Assembly: GCF_001855565.1 (NCBI RefSeq)
Contig: NZ_MKCR01000035.1
Location: forward strand, 56,895 to 120,894
DNA length: 64,000 bases
Direction: 5' to 3'
Source: Chromobacterium amazonense
Lineage (GTDB): Bacteria; Pseudomonadota; Gammaproteobacteria; Burkholderiales; Chromobacteriaceae
The notes below the pieces were generated by a model. It was not told the DNA's origin. It worked only from the letters and a program-made list of their open reading frames with translations, and made no database searches. How positions within the stretch are numbered: position 1 is the first letter of the stretch; each line of letters opens with the position of its first letter. Of the stretch, positions 1 through 11,400 are shown one piece after another. Position numbers and translations under genes: made by a program.

Positions 1-1
1 G

Positions 2-1123
2 CTGCACCCGCTCTTGACCGCCACCCAGGAAGGCAACTTCAAGGGCACGGAAGGTTTCGGCGCGATTCCATTCGAGGGCATCATCCTGGCCCACTCCAAC
101 GAGAGCGAGTGGAAACAGTTCCGCAACAACAAGAACAACGAAGCCTTCCTCGACCGCATCTACATCGTCAAGGTGCCGTATTGCCTGCGCGTGACCGAGG
201 AAATCAAGATCTACGACAAGCTGATCCGCAACTCCTCGCTGGGCAAGGCGCCTTGCGCGCCCGGCACCTTGAAGATGATGGCCCAGTTTGCCGTGCTGTC
301 GCGGCTGAAGGAGCCGGAAAACTCCAGCTTGTACAGCAAGATGCAGGTGTATGACGGCGAGAACCTGAAAGACACGGATCCCAAGGCCAAGTCGCTGCAG
401 GAATACCGCGACTACGCCGGCGTGGATGAGGGGATGGCGGGCCTGTCCACTCGTTTCGCTTACAAGATCCTGTCCAAAGTGTTCAACTTCGACCATAGCG
501 AAGTGGCCGCCAACCCGGTGCATCTGCTGTACGTGATCGAGCAGCAGGTGGAGCGCGAGCAGTTCCCGGCCGAGACGGAACAGAAGTACCTGACTTTCCT
601 GAAGGAGTATCTGGCGCCTAAATATGTCGAGTTCATCGGCAAGGAAATCCAGACCGCTTATCTGGAAAGTTATTCCGAATACGGCCAGAACATTTTCGAC
701 CGCTACGTGACATTCGCCGATTACTGGATTCAGGATCAGGAATACCGCGATCAGGATACCGGCGAGATTTTCGACCGCACGTCGCTGAATGCCGAGCTGG
801 AAAAGATCGAGAAACCTGCCGGGATTTCCAATCCCAAGGACTTCCGCAACGAGATTGTCAACTTCGTGCTGCGGGCCCGCGCCAACAATGGCGGCAAGAA
901 TCCGGCCTGGACCAGCTACGAGAAGCTGCGCACGGTGATCGAGAAGAAGATGTTCTCCAACACCGAAGAGCTGCTTCCGGTCATTTCCTTCAATGCCAAG
1001 GCCAGTGCCGAGGATGCCAAGAAACACGAGGACTTTGTCAACCGCATGGTGGAAAAGGGTTACACCGCCAAGCAGGTGCGTCTGTTGTGCGAATGGTATC
1101 TGCGTGTGCGCAAGTCATCCTAA
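2..1123 (+). CDS. prkA: PrkA family serine protein kinase (5' end cut off by window)
   Basis: This is the C-terminal 373 residues of a PrkA-type AAA+ serine protein kinase, whose full length is usually about 640 residues. The reading frame is open from base 2, so the TTG at base 14 is internal and not a start. The segment shows the family's conserved GIILAHSNESEW and FRNNKNNEAFLDR stretches, followed by the helical C-terminal kinase-like region. It is followed by a YeaH/YhbH gene and spoVR in the same direction. These three are commonly neighbours in proteobacteria and are linked to stationary-phase and nitrogen or stress responses; that role comes from the family, not from this sequence. Confidence 0.95.
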   Translation: MHPLLTATQEGNFKGTEGFGAIPFEGIILAHSNESEWKQFRNNKNNEAFLDRIYIVKVPYCLRVTEEIKIYDKLIRNSSLGKAPCAPGTLKMMAQFAVLSRLKEPENSSLYSKMQVYDGENLKDTDPKAKSLQEYRDYAGVDEGMAGLSTRFAYKILSKVFNFDHSEVAANPVHLLYVIEQQVEREQFPAETEQKYLTFLKEYLAPKYVEFIGKEIQTAYLESYSEYGQNIFDRYVTFADYWIQDQEYRDQDTGEIFDRTSLNAELEKIEKPAGISNPKDFRNEIVNFVLRARANNGGKNPAWTSYEKLRTVIEKKMFSNTEELLPVISFNAKASAEDAKKHEDFVNRMVEKGYTAKQVRLLCEWYLRVRKSS

Positions 1124-1270
1124 GCCGCCAAGCCCCCGCCGCTTGCGGCGGGGGCGGCAGGCGCCGGGCCGGGACGGCCAGGCGACGAGGAGAGTCAACC
1201 GCGCGCGGGGTTGGGCGGCAGGTTTCCAGGCGGGGCCTGCCGGCCGCGATTGCGCGCTAGAGAGGTGGCC

Positions 1271-2548
1271 ATGTCCCACATCATAGACAGACGCCTCAAC
1301 GGCAAGAACAAGTCGGCGGTCAATCGCGAACGCTTTCTTCGCCGTTTCAAGGCGCAAATCAAAGAAGCCGTCTCCAAGGCGATCAAGGGACGGAGCATCA
1401 CCGATATCGAAAGCGGGGAAAAGGTATCCATTCCGGTCAAGGATATTTCCGAGCCGCATTTCCATCATGGCAAGGGCGGCGTTTGGGAAAACGTCCATCC
1501 CGGCAACGAGGAGTTCATCAAGGGCGACCGCATCCCCAGGCCGCAGGGCGGAGCGGGCGGCGGCGGCAGCAAGGCCAGCCAGGACGGCGAGGGCGAGGAC
1601 GATTTCGTCTTCCAGCTGTCGCGCGAGGAGTTCATGAATGTGTTCTTCGACGATCTGGCCCTGCCCAACCTGATCAAGACCCAGCTCATGGGGATTGAAG
1701 AGCTGAAGACGGTGCGCGCCGGCTATACCAACGACGGCACGCCGGCCAACATCAATATCGTCCGCTCCTTGCGCGGCGCGCTGGCGCGCCGGGTGGCGAT
1801 GTCCGCGCCGACGCTGGCCAGCCTGGATGACGCCGAGGAAGAGCTCGACACGCTGATCGAGTCCGACGACGACAACGCCATCGAGGTGCGCGAGAAGCGG
1901 CAGAAAATCCACCAGATGCGGGAGCGCTTGGCCTGCATTCCGTGGATAGACCCGTTCGACCTGCGCTACAACAACCGGGTGAAGCAGCCCAAGCCGACCA
2001 GCCAGGCGGTGATGTTCTGCATCATGGACGTGTCCGGCTCGATGGACGAGCAAAAGAAGGACATGGCCAAGCGCTTCTTCATCCTGCTGTACATGTTCCT
2101 GCAGCGGAATTACGAGAAGATCGAAGTCGTTTTCATCCGCCACCATACCAGCGCGGTGGAGGTTAATGAGCAGGACTTTTTCCACTCGCGCGAGAGCGGC
2201 GGCACCGTGGTGTCGTCGGCGCTGAACCTGATGAGCGACATCGTCAAGAAGCGTTACGCCAGCAGCGAATGGAACATCTACGCCGCCCAGGCCTCGGATG
2301 GCGACAACTGGGACAGCGATTCGGCCAATTGCGGCCGCATTCTGGAAGAGGAGCTGCTGCCGTACTGCCAGTACTTCGCCTACATCGAAATCACCGAGGG
2401 CGAGCCGCAGAACCTGTGGTACGAGTACCTGAAGGTCAAGGCGCAATGCCCGCAGTTCGCCATGCAGAAGATCCGCTCGGCGTCGGACATCTATCCCGTA
2501 TTCCGCGAATTGTTCAAGCGCCAGCCGGCGGGAAGGAGTGGCGCATGA
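1271..2548 (+). CDS. yeaH: YeaH/YhbH family (DUF444) VWA-domain protein
   Basis: This 425-residue cytoplasmic protein belongs to the YeaH/YhbH (DUF444) family. The N-terminal third is basic, then a glycine-rich linker near residues 93-100 leads into a region ending in a von Willebrand A-like domain with a MIDAS motif, DVSGSMD. The start at 1271 follows an AGAGAGGTGG Shine-Dalgarno-like stretch. It lies 147 bp after prkA and its stop overlaps the spoVR start as ATGA, so the three are probably one operon. The molecular function is unknown; the VWA fold suggests metal-dependent protein binding, perhaps to PrkA or SpoVR. Confidence 0.92.
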   Translation: MSHIIDRRLNGKNKSAVNRERFLRRFKAQIKEAVSKAIKGRSITDIESGEKVSIPVKDISEPHFHHGKGGVWENVHPGNEEFIKGDRIPRPQGGAGGGGSKASQDGEGEDDFVFQLSREEFMNVFFDDLALPNLIKTQLMGIEELKTVRAGYTNDGTPANINIVRSLRGALARRVAMSAPTLASLDDAEEELDTLIESDDDNAIEVREKRQKIHQMRERLACIPWIDPFDLRYNNRVKQPKPTSQAVMFCIMDVSGSMDEQKKDMAKRFFILLYMFLQRNYEKIEVVFIRHHTSAVEVNEQDFFHSRESGGTVVSSALNLMSDIVKKRYASSEWNIYAAQASDGDNWDSDSANCGRILEEELLPYCQYFAYIEITEGEPQNLWYEYLKVKAQCPQFAMQKIRSASDIYPVFRELFKRQPAGRSGA

Positions 2549-4086
2549 AGCGGGAAAAGAAGGGGGAAAGCATGAAACCGATTTCCACCGGATCCGAATG
2601 GACCTTCGAATTGGTCGGCGAATACGACCGCGCCATCCGCGAGATCGCGGTAGACGAATTCAAGCTGGATGTTTACCCCAACCAGCTGGAAATCATCACG
2701 GCCGAGCAGATGATGGATGCCTACGCCTCGGTGGGCATGCCGGTCAATTACCACCACTGGAGCTATGGCAAGCACTTCGTCTCCACGGAGAAAAGCTACA
2801 AGCGCGGCCAGATGGGGCTGGCTTATGAGATCGTGATCAACTCCAACCCCTGCATCGCCTATCTGATGGAAGAAAACTCCATGACGATGCAGGCGCTGGT
2901 GATCGCGCACGCCGCCTACGGCCACAACAGTTTCTTCAAGGGCAACTACCTGTTCCGCTCCTGGACCGACGCTTCCGCCATCATCGATTACCTGGTGTTC
3001 GCCAAGAGCTACATCATGAAGTGCGAAGAGCGCTACGGCATCGACGAGGTGGAGGAGCTGCTGGATTCCTGCCATGCGCTGATGAACTATGGCGTGGATC
3101 GCTACAAGCGGCCGCAGAAGCTGTCGCTGGCGCAGGAGCAGGCGCGGCAGGAAGAACGCGAGCAGTATCTCCAGATGCAGGTCAACGACTTGTGGCGCAC
3201 CATTCCCAAGCGCGACAAGGACGATTCCGGCAAATCCGCGCCGCGCTTCCCGACGGAACCGCAGGAGAACCTGCTGTATTTCATCGAGAAATCCGCGCCG
3301 CTGCTGGAGCCTTGGCAGCGCGAGGTGGTGCGCATCGTGCGCAAGGTGGCGCAATATTTTTACCCGCAGCGTCAGACCCAGGTGATGAACGAGGGTTGGG
3401 CCACCTTCTGGCATTACACCATCATGAATCGCCTATACGACAAGGGCATGATCACCGACGGCGCCATGCTGGAGTTCCTGCAGAGCCACACCAATGTGGT
3501 GACGCAGCCGCCGGTGACGGCGCGCTGGTACAGCGGGATCAACCCCTATGCCTTGGGTTTCTCGATGTATCAGGACATCAAGCGGATCTGTCAGGAGCCA
3601 ACCGACGAAGACCGGGCTTGGTTCCCGGATCTGGCCGGCACGGATTGGCGCGAGTCCCTGGAGTTCGCGATGCGCAATTTCAAGGACGAGAGCTTCATCT
3701 CGCAGTACCTGTCGCCCAAGTTGATTCGCGATTTCCGCTTGTTTGCGATCCGCGACGACGACAGGGACGACAAGCTGGAAATCTCGTGCATCCACGACGA
3801 AGAAGGCTATCGGGAAATCCGCAATCGTCTTGCCGATCAATACAATCTTGGTTCGCGCGAGCCGAATATCCAGGTCTGGTCGGTCAATGTCCGCGGGGAC
3901 CGCAGCCTGACGCTGCGCCACACCATGCATAACCGCCGTCCGCTGGAAGAGCAAAGCGCACAGGAGGTGTTGAAGCATGTGTGCCGGCTGTGGGGCTTCG
4001 ATGTTCGCCTGGAAAGCGTGGATGGCAACGGCGAAGTCAAGCAGCTGTTCGAAGTGCAGGCCAACAAGGATCCGGCGATGATCTGA
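2545..4086 (+). CDS. spoVR: SpoVR family protein
   Basis: This 513-residue protein is a SpoVR/YcgB homologue close to the usual length (E. coli YcgB is about 510). Characteristic stretches are present: [13 protein letters not shown] near the N-terminus, [16 protein letters not shown], and [13 protein letters not shown] in the middle. The start at 2545 overlaps the upstream stop as ATGA and has GGAAGGAG in front. A second in-frame ATG at 2572, also with a good GGGGGA site, would give 504 residues and matches the family N-terminus about as well. Despite the name this organism is not a spore former; the protein probably works with PrkA and YeaH, with unknown activity. Confidence 0.93.
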   Translation: MKREKKGESMKPISTGSEWTFELVGEYDRAIREIAVDEFKLDVYPNQLEIITAEQMMDAYASVGMPVNYHHWSYGKHFVSTEKSYKRGQMGLAYEIVINSNPCIAYLMEENSMTMQALVIAHAAYGHNSFFKGNYLFRSWTDASAIIDYLVFAKSYIMKCEERYGIDEVEELLDSCHALMNYGVDRYKRPQKLSLAQEQARQEEREQYLQMQVNDLWRTIPKRDKDDSGKSAPRFPTEPQENLLYFIEKSAPLLEPWQREVVRIVRKVAQYFYPQRQTQVMNEGWATFWHYTIMNRLYDKGMITDGAMLEFLQSHTNVVTQPPVTARWYSGINPYALGFSMYQDIKRICQEPTDEDRAWFPDLAGTDWRESLEFAMRNFKDESFISQYLSPKLIRDFRLFAIRDDDRDDKLEISCIHDEEGYREIRNRLADQYNLGSREPNIQVWSVNVRGDRSLTLRHTMHNRRPLEEQSAQEVLKHVCRLWGFDVRLESVDGNGEVKQLFEVQANKDPAMI

Positions 4087-4130
4087 ACCTAGGCGTGACA
4101 GGCGGCGCCGAGAGGCGCCCGACAAAGAAA

Positions 4131-4156
4131 CAGGCAACGCGCGCGTTGCCTGTTTT
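4131..4156 (+). terminator. Rho-independent terminator after spoVR
   Basis: A perfect inverted repeat built on CAGGCAACGC/GCGTTGCCTG is followed by TTTTC. It starts 44 bp past the spoVR stop and probably ends the prkA-yeaH-spoVR transcript. Confidence 0.85.
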
Positions 4157-4223
4157 CATATGGCGCGGCTGCGTTCAAGCCGGCGCAGAGGAAGGGCTGG
4201 GGCATTACAGGGAATCGCCTCGC

Positions 4224-4691
4224 TCAGGCGGTGCCGCCCACAGGGGAGAGCCGGCAAAGCGAGCGGTCCTCGAAGCTGCCATTGGGCAGGCCCCAGGCGT
4301 GGGCGTAGTGCATCTGGCCGCTGGCCTCTATGCGGATGGTGATTTCCTGGCGGAACTGCTCGCTCAGGCTGCGCGGGCCGCTGGCGAATACCACCTCCAG
4401 CACGCCGTGGCCGCTCTCGGCCAGGCGAATGGCCGGGTGAGGCAGCACGAAGGGCAGCTCGTCCATCACTGGCCACAGACACAGGGTGCCGTCCGGCTGG
4501 TAGCCGAGCAGGGTGGTTTCACGGTGCAGGACTTCGCCATTGGTGCCGTTGGCGGTGTAGTGCAGCAGCAAGGCCCTCTGGCCGGGCAGCGCTTGCCACT
4601 GCAGGCAACCGGTGAAGGTCTGGTCATCGTGATTGATGCCCTCGCCACAAAACTGATTGGGCAACGATTGCAAAGCGGCAAGCAGAGGCAT
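4224..4691 (-). CDS. Conserved hypothetical protein, possibly beta-barrel
   Basis: A 155-residue protein without signal peptide or membrane segment. I chose the ATG at 4691 because GGAAGG precedes it; the frame is open further upstream but that part lacks a good site. The sequence alternates polar and hydrophobic residues as in beta strands. The order of a GEGxxH-like start, a LHRETTLLGYQPDG stretch and later hydrophobic strands vaguely recalls small ligand-binding barrels such as nitrobindin or DUF1579 proteins. That resemblance is weak and no catalytic motif stands out. It stands alone between the spoVR terminator and the transporter genes, in the opposite direction to spoVR. Confidence 0.55.
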   Translation of the reverse strand: MPLLAALQSLPNQFCGEGINHDDQTFTGCLQWQALPGQRALLLHYTANGTNGEVLHRETTLLGYQPDGTLCLWPVMDELPFVLPHPAIRLAESGHGVLEVVFASGPRSLSEQFRQEITIRIEASGQMHYAHAWGLPNGSFEDRSLCRLSPVGGTA

Positions 4692-4873
4692 GGCTAACCT
4701 TCCGGTTGCATGGGAGAGGTAATCAGGATGGCAGGTTTGACAGCGGCGCGCAATACGTCTTAAGGCCGCCAATACAAGCCCTGATCCTGCGTGCGCGTCC
4801 TTGCCGCATGGCTTGTGCCGCGTGCGTCGGCACGCCTAGGCTCAGGTGCTCTTCGCAGTCTTGTCAATGGCTC

Positions 4874-5671
4874 TCAGTTCCTGGGAGCGTGGTCTGACAG
4901 GGGGATGAAGGCGCGCCACGGCTGGTCAGGATGCGTCAGTTCGGCCAGCCGCACGCCGTAAACTTGCTCCAGCCTGTCGAGCTGCATCATTTCGGCGGTG
5001 TCGCCATGGCCGGCGGCGCGGCCGTCGTTCAGCAGCAGCACTTGGTCGGCATGGCGCAAGGCGAGATTGAGATCGTGCACCACGGCCAAGACGCCGATGC
5101 CCAGCTGGCGGCATAGCGCGCGGGCCTCTGCCATTAAGGCGTCGGATAGCGCGAAATCCAGCGCCGCGGTCGGCTCGTCCAGCAGCAGATAACGCTGCGG
5201 CTGATCGGACAATAAAAGCTGGCACAGCGCGCGGGCCAGCTGCAAGCGCTGTTTTTCGCCGCCGGACAGCTGCGACAGCCGGCGCTTGCGCAGCGCCGTC
5301 GCATGAGTCAAGGCCAGCGCCTGATCGATGGCGGCATGGCTTTGCGCGCGGGCGGCGCCGGCGAGCGGGTAGGCCCCGGCCGCGACCAGCTGTTCTGCGG
5401 TCCAGTCTTCCGGCATGGGCGGGGCCTGCTCCATGACGGCGCGACGTGCCGCCAGCTGGCGCTTGCTCAGCGTCGACAATGGCTGGCCGTCCAGCAGGAT
5501 GTCGCCTTGGTCGGGCTGCCACAGGCCGGAGAGCAGCTTCAGCAAGGAGCTTTTGCCGGCGCCATTCGGTCCCAGCGCGACCAGCAGCTCGCCCGCTTGC
5601 AGCATCAGGCTGATGTCGTCCAGCACCAGTCTGCCGTTGCGGGTCAGCGAGAGATGGCGCGCCTCAAGCAT
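4874..5671 (-). CDS. FecCD-type ABC transporter ATP-binding protein (HmuV-like)
   Basis: A 265-residue ABC ATPase of the iron/heme/cobalamin importer group. It has Walker A GPNGAGKSS, the signature LSGGEKQRLQLARAL, Walker B YLLLDEPTAALD and the switch histidine in AVVHDLNLAL. Its start lies within the end of the permease gene (8 bp overlap), so the pair is translationally coupled. The N-terminus resembles HmuV hemin importers, but no substrate-binding protein or TonB receptor is in the window. Heme, siderophore or vitamin B12 are all possible substrates. Confidence 0.85.
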   Translation of the reverse strand: MLEARHLSLTRNGRLVLDDISLMLQAGELLVALGPNGAGKSSLLKLLSGLWQPDQGDILLDGQPLSTLSKRQLAARRAVMEQAPPMPEDWTAEQLVAAGAYPLAGAARAQSHAAIDQALALTHATALRKRRLSQLSGGEKQRLQLARALCQLLLSDQPQRYLLLDEPTAALDFALSDALMAEARALCRQLGIGVLAVVHDLNLALRHADQVLLLNDGRAAGHGDTAEMMQLDRLEQVYGVRLAELTHPDQPWRAFIPLSDHAPRN

Positions 5672-6629
5672 CGCGGCCCTCCTGGCGTTTAAGCAGCCAC
5701 AGGAAGAACGGCGCGCCCAGCAGGCTGGTGATCACGCCCACCGGCAGCTCCGCCGGCGCCAGTAGCGAACGTGCCAGCCAATCAGCGCCGACGCTGAGCC
5801 AGGCGCCCAACAGCGGGGCCGCCAGCAAAAGGCGGCGCGAGTCGCTGCCGATCAATTGCCGCGCCAGGTGCGGCGCCATCAGGCCGACGAAGCCTATCAT
5901 GCCGCAATTCGATACCACCAGGCCGGCCGCCAACGCCGCCAGCAGGATGATGGCCCACTCCTGGCGGCGCACGGGAAAGCCGAGATAGAAGGCCGCGCTC
6001 TCGCCCAGCTGCAAGGCATTGAGGAAACGCCAGCGCTGGTATAGGCCCAGCCAGATCAAAGGCGCCGCGAGCAGCAAGACCAGGGTTTGCGGCCACTCTA
6101 CGCTGGCGAAGCTGCCCATCAGCCAGAAAGTCACGGTGCGCAGCGAGCCGTCGGGCAGGGTGGTGATCAGCAGCGTCAGCAGGCTGCCGAGCAGGGTGCT
6201 GACGGCCAGTCCGCTGAGTATCAGCTGCTTGCCGTCGCGGTCGCTGCCCAGCAGGCGCACCAAAAGCAAGGCGGCGAATCCGCCGAAGAAGCCCGCCGCC
6301 GCCACGCCATACAGGCCGACGCCCAGGCTCAATGCCAATGCGGCGGCCAGCGCGGCGCCGCTATTGATGCCTATCAGGCCGGGTTCGGCCAGCGGATTGC
6401 GAAAGCGCGCCTGCACGGCGGTCCCGGCGCTGGCCAGCAAGATGCCGGCGCTGGCCGCGGCCAGCAGCCGCGGCAGCCGCAACTCCATCAGCAATTGCCA
6501 TTCCAGAAGCGGTTGCGGCGCCAGCCGCAGCAGGCTGGCAGGCTGCAGATGGCTGTGGTGCAGCAGGGAGGCGCAGGCGGTGGCGCCTAACAGAAACAGC
6601 AACAGGGGAATCAGCGTCGAGAGGCGCAT
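5664..6629 (-). CDS. FecCD family ABC transporter permease (HmuU-like)
   Basis: A 321-residue inner-membrane permease of the BtuC/FecCD family, with about ten hydrophobic segments. It shows the family motifs RLPRLLAAASAGILLASAG near the N-terminus, RNPLAEPGLIGINSGAAL, and GFVGLMAPHLAR, the region that contacts the ATPase. Length fits the family (about 320-340). It begins 33 bp after dapB on the same strand, so it may be the distal part of a bamE-dapB transcript. It should pair with the ATPase that overlaps its end. The substrate is not determinable here. Confidence 0.88.
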   Translation of the reverse strand: MRLSTLIPLLLFLLGATACASLLHHSHLQPASLLRLAPQPLLEWQLLMELRLPRLLAAASAGILLASAGTAVQARFRNPLAEPGLIGINSGAALAAALALSLGVGLYGVAAAGFFGGFAALLLVRLLGSDRDGKQLILSGLAVSTLLGSLLTLLITTLPDGSLRTVTFWLMGSFASVEWPQTLVLLLAAPLIWLGLYQRWRFLNALQLGESAAFYLGFPVRRQEWAIILLAALAAGLVVSNCGMIGFVGLMAPHLARQLIGSDSRRLLLAAPLLGAWLSVGADWLARSLLAPAELPVGVITSLLGAPFFLWLLKRQEGRDA

Positions 6630-6662
6630 GGAGGGGGAGGAGGGGCTTAGCCCCTCCGCGTA

Positions 6663-7861
<1,199 letters not shown>

Positions 7862-7958
7862 GATACTCCGATTGACTCGAATGTTTATGAGGCTGTAATT
7901 AGGCAAAGCCGTCAAAAGGCTTTATCATGATTCGAAAACCGACACACTTTATATCACG

Positions 7959-8390
7959 ATGAGCAAAGCCAGTCACCTCAAAGATATCGGCCTGAAAGCC
8001 ACCGGACCGCGCCTGAAAATCCTGGATCTGTTCGAACAGACCGACGCCGGGCATATGTCGGCCGAAGATGTCTACCGCAAGCTGCTAGCGGAAAACATCG
8101 ACATCGGTCTCGCCACCATCTACCGCGTGCTGACGCAGTTCGAGCAGGCCGGCATTCTGGTGCGCCATCATTTCGAAACCGGCAAGGCCGTGTACGAATT
8201 GAACCAGGGCGGCCACCATGATCATATGGTGTGCGTCAGCTGCGGCAAGGTGGTCGAGTTCTTCGATCCCGAGATCGAGGCGCTGCAGAACCGCATCGCC
8301 GAGCAGCATGGCTACCGCATCGTCGACCACGCGCTGTACATGTATGGCGAGTGCCCCGACTGCCTGGGCAAGGGCGGTCAGCGCGGATGA
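7959..8390 (+). CDS. fur: Ferric uptake regulator Fur
   Basis: Fur is the Fe(II)-responsive repressor of iron uptake genes. The 143-residue protein has the N-terminal winged helix ([25 protein letters not shown]), the metal-binding [16 protein letters not shown] segment, and the C-terminal ECPDC pair. Length matches typical Fur. No strong Shine-Dalgarno sequence precedes the ATG. The gene is divergent from bamE with about 97 bp between the two starts, and its stop overlaps the aat start (ATGA). Confidence 0.97.
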   Translation: MSKASHLKDIGLKATGPRLKILDLFEQTDAGHMSAEDVYRKLLAENIDIGLATIYRVLTQFEQAGILVRHHFETGKAVYELNQGGHHDHMVCVSCGKVVEFFDPEIEALQNRIAEQHGYRIVDHALYMYGECPDCLGKGGQRG

Positions 8391-9088
8391 TTCCCTGGCT
8401 CGGACCCGAGCCTGTCTTCCCGCCGGTGACGCAGGCGCTGGGTCATCCCAACGGCCTGTTGGCCGCCGGCGGCGATCTGTCCCCGAGGCGCATTCTCTGC
8501 GCCTATTCAGAGGGCATTTTCCCCTGGTTTTCCGAAGGCGAACCCATTTTGTGGTGGTCGCCGGCGCCGCGTATGGTGCTGTATCCCGAAGAGCTGAAAG
8601 TCAGCCGTTCGCTGGCCAAGACCCTGCGCAATCTCGATTATGAGATACGCGTCGACAGCGCCTTTGACGAGGTGATGCGGGCCTGCGCCGAGCCGCGCGC
8701 AGGCCAGGACGGCACCTGGATCGTGCCCGAGATGGTGGCGGCCTATTGCCGGCTGCATCAGCTGGGCTATGCCCACAGTTTCGAGACCTGGATAGGCGGC
8801 GAACTGGTCGGCGGCTTGTATGGCGTGGCCATCGGGCGGATGTTCTATGGCGAGTCTATGTTTTCCCGCCGCGCGGATGCCTCCAAGCTGGCCTTCGTCC
8901 ACATGGTCCGCCATCTGGCTGGGCAGGGGGTGGGCATGATCGACTGCCAGATGCATACCGCGCATCTGGCGAGCCTGGGCGCCCGGCTGGTGCCGCGCGA
9001 TGTTTTTCTTGCTACGCTGAAGGAGCGGGTCGGGCAATCCCAGCCTGACCGGATGTGGGAATACCATTATCGCCATGAGCCATCGTGA
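8387..9088 (+). CDS. aat: Leucyl/phenylalanyl-tRNA--protein transferase
   Basis: Aat adds Leu or Phe from tRNA to proteins with N-terminal Arg or Lys, marking them for ClpS/ClpAP degradation. The 233-residue protein begins at 8387, overlapping the fur stop as ATGA. The family core is clear: [34 protein letters not shown], and [15 protein letters not shown] with the conserved GESMFS. It is followed with a 14-bp overlap by bpt, the second N-end rule transferase, so both likely act as one unit. Confidence 0.97.
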   Translation: MIPWLGPEPVFPPVTQALGHPNGLLAAGGDLSPRRILCAYSEGIFPWFSEGEPILWWSPAPRMVLYPEELKVSRSLAKTLRNLDYEIRVDSAFDEVMRACAEPRAGQDGTWIVPEMVAAYCRLHQLGYAHSFETWIGGELVGGLYGVAIGRMFYGESMFSRRADASKLAFVHMVRHLAGQGVGMIDCQMHTAHLASLGARLVPRDVFLATLKERVGQSQPDRMWEYHYRHEPS

Positions 9089-9830
9089 AGCCGGCCAAGT
9101 TGCGGCCATCCATTTCTATGCCACGGCGCCTTATCCCTGCAGCTATCTGCCGGAGCGGCAAGCGCGTTCGCAGGTGGCCATCCCGGCCGAGGCGATAGAC
9201 AGCGGCGTTTACAGTCAATTGGTGCGGCTGGGTTTTCGCCGCAGCGGCCTGTATACCTATCGCCCTTATTGCGATTCTTGCCAGGCATGCATTCCCGTGA
9301 GGTTGCCGGTGAGCGAGTTTCAGCCCAGCAGGACGCAGCGCCGGGTATGGAAACGGGCTTCGTCGCTCAGCGCGCATTGGCTGCCGCTGCGCTTCGATGC
9401 CGAGCACTACGCCTTGTACCGTCTGTATCAGCAGACCCGGCACGCCGGCGGCGGCATGTCGGAGGACGATGCCCAGCAATACAGCGAGTTCATCCTGAAA
9501 AGCGGGGTGGACAGCCATCTGGTGGAATTTCGGCAAGATGGCGCGCTGAAGATGGTCAGCCTGGTGGATAAGTTGATCGACGGCTTGTCCGCGGTGTACA
9601 CCTTTTACGATCCGGAAGACACCCAAATGAGCCTGGGCGTGTACAACGTGCTGTGGCAGGTGGAGCAGGCTAGGGAGATGGGGCTGGAGTACGTTTATCT
9701 GGGTTACTGGATCGCCGAATGTCGCAAGATGTCGTACAAGTCGGCCTACCGTCCCTTGCAGATATTGCGCGGCGGGCGTTGGCAGTGGCTGCCGGAGCAC
9801 GCTCGCGACGCGCTGGCGAGCGGAAAATGA
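9075..9830 (+). CDS. bpt: Aspartate/glutamate leucyltransferase Bpt
   Basis: Bpt transfers Leu to N-terminal Asp or Glu and complements Aat in the bacterial N-degron pathway. The 251-residue sequence has the N-terminal CSYLPERQAR motif, the YRPYCDSCQACIPVR cysteine cluster typical of the ATE family N-domain, and the C-terminal GNAT-like part ending VYLGYWIAECRKMSYKSAYRPLQ. It overlaps aat by 14 bp. A bidirectional terminator hairpin overlaps its stop region. Confidence 0.96.
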   Translation: MSHREAGQVAAIHFYATAPYPCSYLPERQARSQVAIPAEAIDSGVYSQLVRLGFRRSGLYTYRPYCDSCQACIPVRLPVSEFQPSRTQRRVWKRASSLSAHWLPLRFDAEHYALYRLYQQTRHAGGGMSEDDAQQYSEFILKSGVDSHLVEFRQDGALKMVSLVDKLIDGLSAVYTFYDPEDTQMSLGVYNVLWQVEQAREMGLEYVYLGYWIAECRKMSYKSAYRPLQILRGGRWQWLPEHARDALASGK

Positions 9831-9853
9831 AACAGGCCCGGAAGGGCCTGTTT
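9830..9853. terminator. Bidirectional terminator between bpt and the convergent lipoprotein gene
   Basis: AAACAGGCCC pairs perfectly with GGGCCTGTTT around a GGAA loop, with A-rich and T-rich flanks. It sits between two convergent genes and can serve both. Confidence 0.8.
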
Positions 9854-9876
9854 GCTTTGCTGCCTAGTTTGCCTGA

Positions 9877-10338
9877 TCAGTACGGCACGACGCGGTCGTT
9901 GCCGCCGCCGCTCAGCACTTTCACGCGCTGATTGGCCACAAACGGGATGTCGGCTTCCTGCACGATGGATACGGTGCGGCCGGTATCCAGCTTCACGGTG
10001 ATTTCCAGCGCGTTCTTGGTCATGGCGCGTTGCGCGGCCTGGGTGCCGAAGCCGCCAGCCAGCGCGCCGACGATGGCGCCGGCCGCTTGGCCCTTGCCGC
10101 CGCCGATATTGCTGCCTGCCAGGCCGCCCAGCGCGGCACCGCCCAGAGTCAGCAGTTCGTTGTTATCGCCTTCCATCTTCACGTTCTGCACCGAAACCAC
10201 GGTGCCGAATTGCACGGTCTGCGCTTGGCGCATCTGGCTCTTGGAATAAACGGCGGCGGAGTCCGAAGTCGAGCAGCCGCTGAGGATGCCTGCGCCGAGC
10301 AGGGCAACCAGGGTGGCGCGAGAAAGGGTAGAGATCAT
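9877..10338 (-). CDS. Glycine-zipper outer membrane lipoprotein, SlyB-like
   Basis: A 153-residue lipoprotein with the lipobox ILSGCST. The middle holds a glycine-zipper 2TM-like segment: GGAALGGLAGSNIGGGKG followed by GAIVGALAGGFG. The C-terminus has strands ending QRVKVLSGGGNDRVVPY, as in SlyB/Pcp proteins. The start at 10338 has GGAGCAGGAC in front; an upstream ATG at 10350 is possible. It lies 20 bp after pyrD in the same direction and may be co-transcribed. SlyB proteins support outer-membrane integrity; the exact role here is inferred. Confidence 0.85.
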   Translation of the reverse strand: MISTLSRATLVALLGAGILSGCSTSDSAAVYSKSQMRQAQTVQFGTVVSVQNVKMEGDNNELLTLGGAALGGLAGSNIGGGKGQAAGAIVGALAGGFGTQAAQRAMTKNALEITVKLDTGRTVSIVQEADIPFVANQRVKVLSGGGNDRVVPY

Positions 10339-10358
10339 GTCCTGCTCCATTCTTTGGT

Positions 10359-11393
10359 TCAATTGCGAGCTTTTAGGTATTGTGCCACGGCTTTGCTGCA
10401 TTCTCCCACCAATTCTGGTCCGCGGTAGATCAGGCCGCTGTAGAGTTGCACCAGCGTGGCGCCGGCATCCAGTTTTTCGACGGCGTCGTTGCCGGACAGG
10501 ATGCCGCCAACACCTATGATAGGCAATGCGCCGTCAAGTTCCCGCGCCAGCTTGCGGATCACCGCGGTGGAGCGGCTGCGCACCGGGGCGCCGGACAGGC
10601 CGCCGGCCTCGTGTTCGTGCGGGTGGCCGGCCACTTCGGCGCGAGACAGCGTGGTATTGGTGGCGATGACGCCGTCTATGCCCTGCTCAGTGAGCAGGCG
10701 GGCGATTTCCGTGATCTGCTCATCGTCCAGGTCCGGGGCGATCTTCACCGCCAGCGGCACGTAGCGGCCGTGCCGATCGGCCAGCGCCTGTTGGCGTTGT
10801 TTCAGGGCGGACAGCAGCTTGCCGAGTTCGTCGCCTTGCTGCAGCTGGCGCAGATTCTTGGTGTTGGGGGACGAAATATTCACGGTGACGTAGCTGGCGG
10901 CGGCGTAGACCTGGTCCAGGCAGGCGAGATAGTCGTCCACGGCGTTTTCTATCGGCGTGATCGCGTTCTTGCCGATATTGATGCCCAGCACGCCCTTGAA
11001 TCGGCAGCGGCGCACGTTGTCCAGCAGCGCCGCCACGCCGTGGTTGTTGAAACCCATGCGATTGATGATGGCCTCGTGCTCCGGCAGACGGAACAGCCGG
11101 GGTTTGGGATTGCCGTCTTGCGGACGCGGGGTGACAGTGCCGATTTCGATGAAGCCGAAGCCCAGCGCCGCCAGCGCGTCGATATGGTCGCCGTTCTTGT
11201 CCAGCCCGGCGGCCAGGCCCACCGCATTGGGGAAGGTGATGCCCATGGCCTCCACCGGCTGGCGGATGGCCGGCGCCGCCGCCAGCGGGGTCAGATGCAG
11301 CCGGTGCGCGCGGTCCAGCATCTTCAGCGTGTGTTCATGGGCGGTTTCCGCATCGAGCTTGAACAGCAGCGGGCGCAGCAGCGGGTACAGCAT
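10359..11393 (-). CDS. pyrD: Dihydroorotate dehydrogenase (quinone), class 2
   Basis: PyrD oxidises dihydroorotate to orotate in pyrimidine synthesis, passing electrons to quinone at the inner membrane. The 344-residue length and N-terminal helix region ([16 protein letters not shown]) mark the membrane-associated class 2 type. Seen motifs include [22 protein letters not shown], the active-site serine region [20 protein letters not shown] and the FMN phosphate site IGVGGI. Upstream lies a TATAAT-like box and a hairpin overlapping the ribosome binding site, described separately. Confidence 0.97.
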   Translation of the reverse strand: MLYPLLRPLLFKLDAETAHEHTLKMLDRAHRLHLTPLAAAPAIRQPVEAMGITFPNAVGLAAGLDKNGDHIDALAALGFGFIEIGTVTPRPQDGNPKPRLFRLPEHEAIINRMGFNNHGVAALLDNVRRCRFKGVLGINIGKNAITPIENAVDDYLACLDQVYAAASYVTVNISSPNTKNLRQLQQGDELGKLLSALKQRQQALADRHGRYVPLAVKIAPDLDDEQITEIARLLTEQGIDGVIATNTTLSRAEVAGHPHEHEAGGLSGAPVRSRSTAVIRKLARELDGALPIIGVGGILSGNDAVEKLDAGATLVQLYSGLIYRGPELVGECSKAVAQYLKARN

Positions 11394-11400
11394 GGCATTC

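Noticed and set aside
1115..2446. A 443-codon minus-strand frame opposite the yeaH gene
   Set aside because: Composition is that of an antisense GC-rich shadow, and the plus strand encodes a clear VWA family protein.
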